Part shown: piece by piece, positions 61,846 through 64,000 of the stretch
How the letters are laid out: every line of letters starts with the position of its first letter
Numbering within the stretch: the stretch's first letter is position 1
Source: Pleomorphochaeta sp963678575
Lineage (GTDB): Bacteria > Spirochaetota > Spirochaetia > Sphaerochaetales > Sphaerochaetaceae
Length of the DNA: 64,000 bases
Assembly (NCBI GenBank): GCA_963678575.2
Contig: CAXXHV010000002.1
Location: 558,001-622,000 of the forward strand
Direction: 5' to 3'
The notes under the pieces: model-generated
The model's input: the letters and a program-made list of their open reading frames with translations, nothing else
Told to the model about the DNA's origin: nothing
The model's database searches: none
Position numbers and translations under genes: made by a program

Positions 61846-62805
61846 ATGAAAGGAATAATAATAAGAGGCATTAATAATATATATAATGTTGAAGCTGAAA
61901 ATCAAATATTTGAATGTAGAATCAAAGGCAAATTACTTAATGATGTAAATGATGAATATAATCCATTAGCAGTTGGTGATTTTGTTGAATTTGATAAGAC
62001 CAATGAGGTTGAAGGTCAAATAATTCAAAGACTTGAAAGAAAAAATAGCTTCAGACGTTGGAATATGAAAGGTAAATGTAATCAAACAGTTGTAGCTAAC
62101 ATGGATTTAATTGTTTGCGTTGCAAGTTGTGGTTCTCCACCATTTAGACCAAGATTTATTGATAGGGTTATTGCAAGCTGTGAAAATGTTGAAATTTTAA
62201 TTGTGTTAAATAAATCAGATATTAAATTACAAGGCTGGGAACTTGAAAGATATAATTTATTTAAAGAATTAGGATATGAAACTTTATTAGTAAGTGCAAA
62301 AGAAAAAACAAATTTAGATTTACTTATAAAGAAAATCGAAAATAAAGTAGTTGCATTTGTTGGTCAAAGTGGAGTTGGTAAATCAACAATAATAAATGAA
62401 ATCCTTGGTACAAGTCAAAGAACTAGCTATGTAAGTGAAAAATATGATAGAGGGCGTCATACCACTAATTATTCGATTTTACTTAGAAAAGATAATTTGA
62501 CAATTATTGATACCCCAGGGGTGAGGGAAATTATGGTACCACATAGAAGTCCTGTTGAAATTGCAGATTCTTTTCCTGAATTTGTAACAAATAAGGATAA
62601 ATGTGCTTTTAATATGTGTACTCATACAAGTGAACCAGATTGTGAAATTATTAAAATGGTTGAAAAAGGTGATATTAATTCTGATAGATATGAAAGCTAT
62701 TTAAGAATGATTGATTCATTATTATTGCAGGGCCCCAAATGGAAGGGCAGTTCAAATTCGACTAGTAAGGCAAGATACAAAATGCCAAATAAAAAATTGA
62801 AATGA
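61846..62805 (+). CDS. rsgA: Ribosome small-subunit GTPase RsgA
   Basis: Assists late 30S maturation. Start chosen at ATG 61846 (319 residues); an in-frame TTG at 61810 lies in the promoter. OB domain (1-75), circularly permuted GTPase with NKSD (LNKSDIKL), P-loop GQSGVGKST and DTPGVRE, then a zinc site CAFNMCTHTSEPDC (one Cys, two more Cys and His). No SD; a -10 box 7 nt upstream suggests a leaderless mRNA. The stop overlaps mutS2 at ATGA. Confidence 0.95.
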   Translation: MKGIIIRGINNIYNVEAENQIFECRIKGKLLNDVNDEYNPLAVGDFVEFDKTNEVEGQIIQRLERKNSFRRWNMKGKCNQTVVANMDLIVCVASCGSPPFRPRFIDRVIASCENVEILIVLNKSDIKLQGWELERYNLFKELGYETLLVSAKEKTNLDLLIKKIENKVVAFVGQSGVGKSTIINEILGTSQRTSYVSEKYDRGRHTTNYSILLRKDNLTIIDTPGVREIMVPHRSPVEIADSFPEFVTNKDKCAFNMCTHTSEPDCEIIKMVEKGDINSDRYESYLRMIDSLLLQGPKWKGSSNSTSKARYKMPNKKLK

Positions 62806-64000
62806 AATTATCCAAAAAAACATTAAATGATTTAGGTTTTTACCAAGTCTTAACAATTATAGAAAAATATTTATTATTTGAAGATTCTAAAACAATTTTA
62901 TATAATAGAGATTTTATAAATAACAAAAATGAGCTTGAATTACAACAAAAGAAAATTCAAGAGATTCTTTTTTTATTAAGCAATCCAGATAGTATAAAAG
63001 TAAATAATTTCCCATCACTTACAAATATATTTATAAAGTTAAAAAATATATATCAAAATGTAGATGGACAAGAATTATATGAAGTTGGAATGTTTATTGA
63101 CAGTTCACAGGTTCTATATGACTTCATAACTCAACCTTTATTTAATAATAAAAAGTCTGAGATTATATCATCTTTATTAGGGGATGGTATTTCACAAGAA
63201 TTAATTGATTTTAGAAATGAAGTCTTTTATGCTTTAGATGAAAGTGGAAAAGTAAAAGAAAGTCATCCTTTAATAAAAGCTTTAGTAAAAAGAGTTGAAA
63301 ATGCAAAACGAGAAAGAAATAATTTTACAAAAGATTTTATCAAAGATAATAAATTATTTTTACAAAGTGATTTAGAAACAATTAGGGATGAAAGAATTGT
63401 TATTCCTGTTAGAACAGATGCAAAATCGAAAATCAAAGGTTTCGTTCATGGTTCTAGTTCAACAGGAAGTACTGTATTTGTCGAACCTTATAAATTAGTA
63501 GAATACAATAATTCTGTTGTTTTAGCTGAACAACAAATTCAAATTGAAATAGCTAAAATTTATAATACTTTAAATAAAAAATTGAGAGAAATTTTACAGT
63601 ATTTAAAAGAATTAAAGAAAAAAATAAGCGAAGTTGATATTTTGTATTGTTTTTCTCGTTGGGTTATTAAATATAATTGTTCTAAAGTTGAATTAGATAA
63701 AGATGATATAAAATTATTATTTGCAAAACATCCATTATTAGCAGATAAAGCAGTTCCAATATCTTTAGAGATAGAAAAAGACATAAAATGTGTAGTTATA
63801 TCAGGTCCAAATGCTGGTGGTAAAACCGTTACAATAAAAACTGTTGGTTTATTTTCTGCTTTAAATCAATTTATTGGATATATTCCAGCACAAGAAGGTT
63901 CTTCGCTTCCTCTATTTGATAAAATTTATACAGATATTGGTGATGAACAAAGTATTGAAGAAGAATTATCAACTTTTAGTGGTCATATGAATAGTTTATC
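62802..64000 (+). CDS. mutS2: MutS2 family ATPase (3' end outside window)
   Basis: Begins ATG 62802 overlapping the rsgA stop and stays open to the window edge (about 399 residues). The N-terminal helical core includes ERIVIPVRTDAKSKIKGFVH and STVFVEPYKLVEYNN; the ATPase starts with Walker A SGPNAGGKTVTIKTVGL (about 336-352). MutS2 acts in recombination control or rescue of collided ribosomes. The C-terminal Smr domain would lie beyond the window. Confidence 0.94.
   Translation, partial: MKLSKKTLNDLGFYQVLTIIEKYLLFEDSKTILYNRDFINNKNELELQQKKIQEILFLLSNPDSIKVNNFPSLTNIFIKLKNIYQNVDGQELYEVGMFIDSSQVLYDFITQPLFNNKKSEIISSLLGDGISQELIDFRNEVFYALDESGKVKESHPLIKALVKRVENAKRERNNFTKDFIKDNKLFLQSDLETIRDERIVIPVRTDAKSKIKGFVHGSSSTGSTVFVEPYKLVEYNNSVVLAEQQIQIEIAKIYNTLNKKLREILQYLKELKKKISEVDILYCFSRWVIKYNCSKVELDKDDIKLLFAKHPLLADKAVPISLEIEKDIKCVVISGPNAGGKTVTIKTVGLFSALNQFIGYIPAQEGSSLPLFDKIYTDIGDEQSIEEELSTFSGHMNSL

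Noticed and set aside
63560..63784. Minus-strand frame inside mutS2
   Set aside because: Antisense to MutS2 core region; no start signal.

Overview
This is a strongly AT-rich, densely packed bacterial chromosome segment with no mobile element, phage, CRISPR or rRNA. Gene content points to a low-GC spirochaete, probably host-associated: a PUR/DUF3276 protein like Borrelia BpuR, a short SMC without a recognisable hinge, many Sec/lipobox lipoproteins, a stomatin/NfeD pair and several spirochaete-style hypotheticals. The taxon is an inference (moderate confidence); a distant low-GC lineage cannot be excluded. None of the six tRNAs encodes its CCA end, and a CCA-adding enzyme gene is present.

Layout. 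1-7.4 kb: 3' part of ppdK, tRNA-Thr, a small hypothetical, tsaD, apt, a tRNA-Gln/Glu unit with clear promoter and terminator, an ABC-F ATPase and coaX. 7.5-10.2 kb: a degenerate M29 aminopeptidase homologue and an iron alcohol dehydrogenase. 10.3-15.6 kb: a purine-salvage operon (divergent adenine-deaminase paralogue, canonical adenine deaminase, NCS2 permease) behind a structured RNA leader that ends in its own terminator. 15.8-19.8 kb: a ProU-type betaine transporter facing a MarR regulator. 19.9-28.1 kb: tRNA-Gly, PUR protein, rnhB, smc, ffh and the rpsP-khpA-rimM-trmD-rplS operon. 28.2-42.8 kb: coaD, a membrane GGDEF-REC protein, NfeD/SPFH, rpmF-acpP-rnc, cca, ileS, a lipoprotein, an FmdB zinc ribbon, trpS, a TPR lipoprotein, an extended upp and adk.

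42.8-49 kb: a soluble GGDEF protein and a maltodextrin locus (malQ, LacI regulator, GH13 glycosidase) in which the sugar ABC transporter survives only as fragments of a binding-protein gene and of a permease C-terminus. 49-52.4 kb: guaB, a TIGR00300 protein and two tRNA-Val genes in duplicated 120-bp units. 52.5-57.6 kb: a complete Dpp/Opp-type peptide (or nickel) transporter. 57.6-64 kb: a PF06541 membrane protein, yggS, a small envelope protein, an rluD-type synthase, a metallo-beta-lactamase-fold protein, a Cys-rich pentapeptide-repeat protein, rsgA and the 5' part of mutS2.

What stands out: (i) the leader RNA of the purine operon; (ii) several genes with no Shine-Dalgarno whose -10-like box ends 6-8 nt before the ATG, suggesting leaderless transcripts, including a divergent pair with overlapping -35 boxes; (iii) the hinge-less SMC; (iv) recent decay of a sugar transporter with its LacI operators left behind; (v) enzyme homologues that have lost catalytic residues. 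All protein assignments are by reading motifs; no database search was run.
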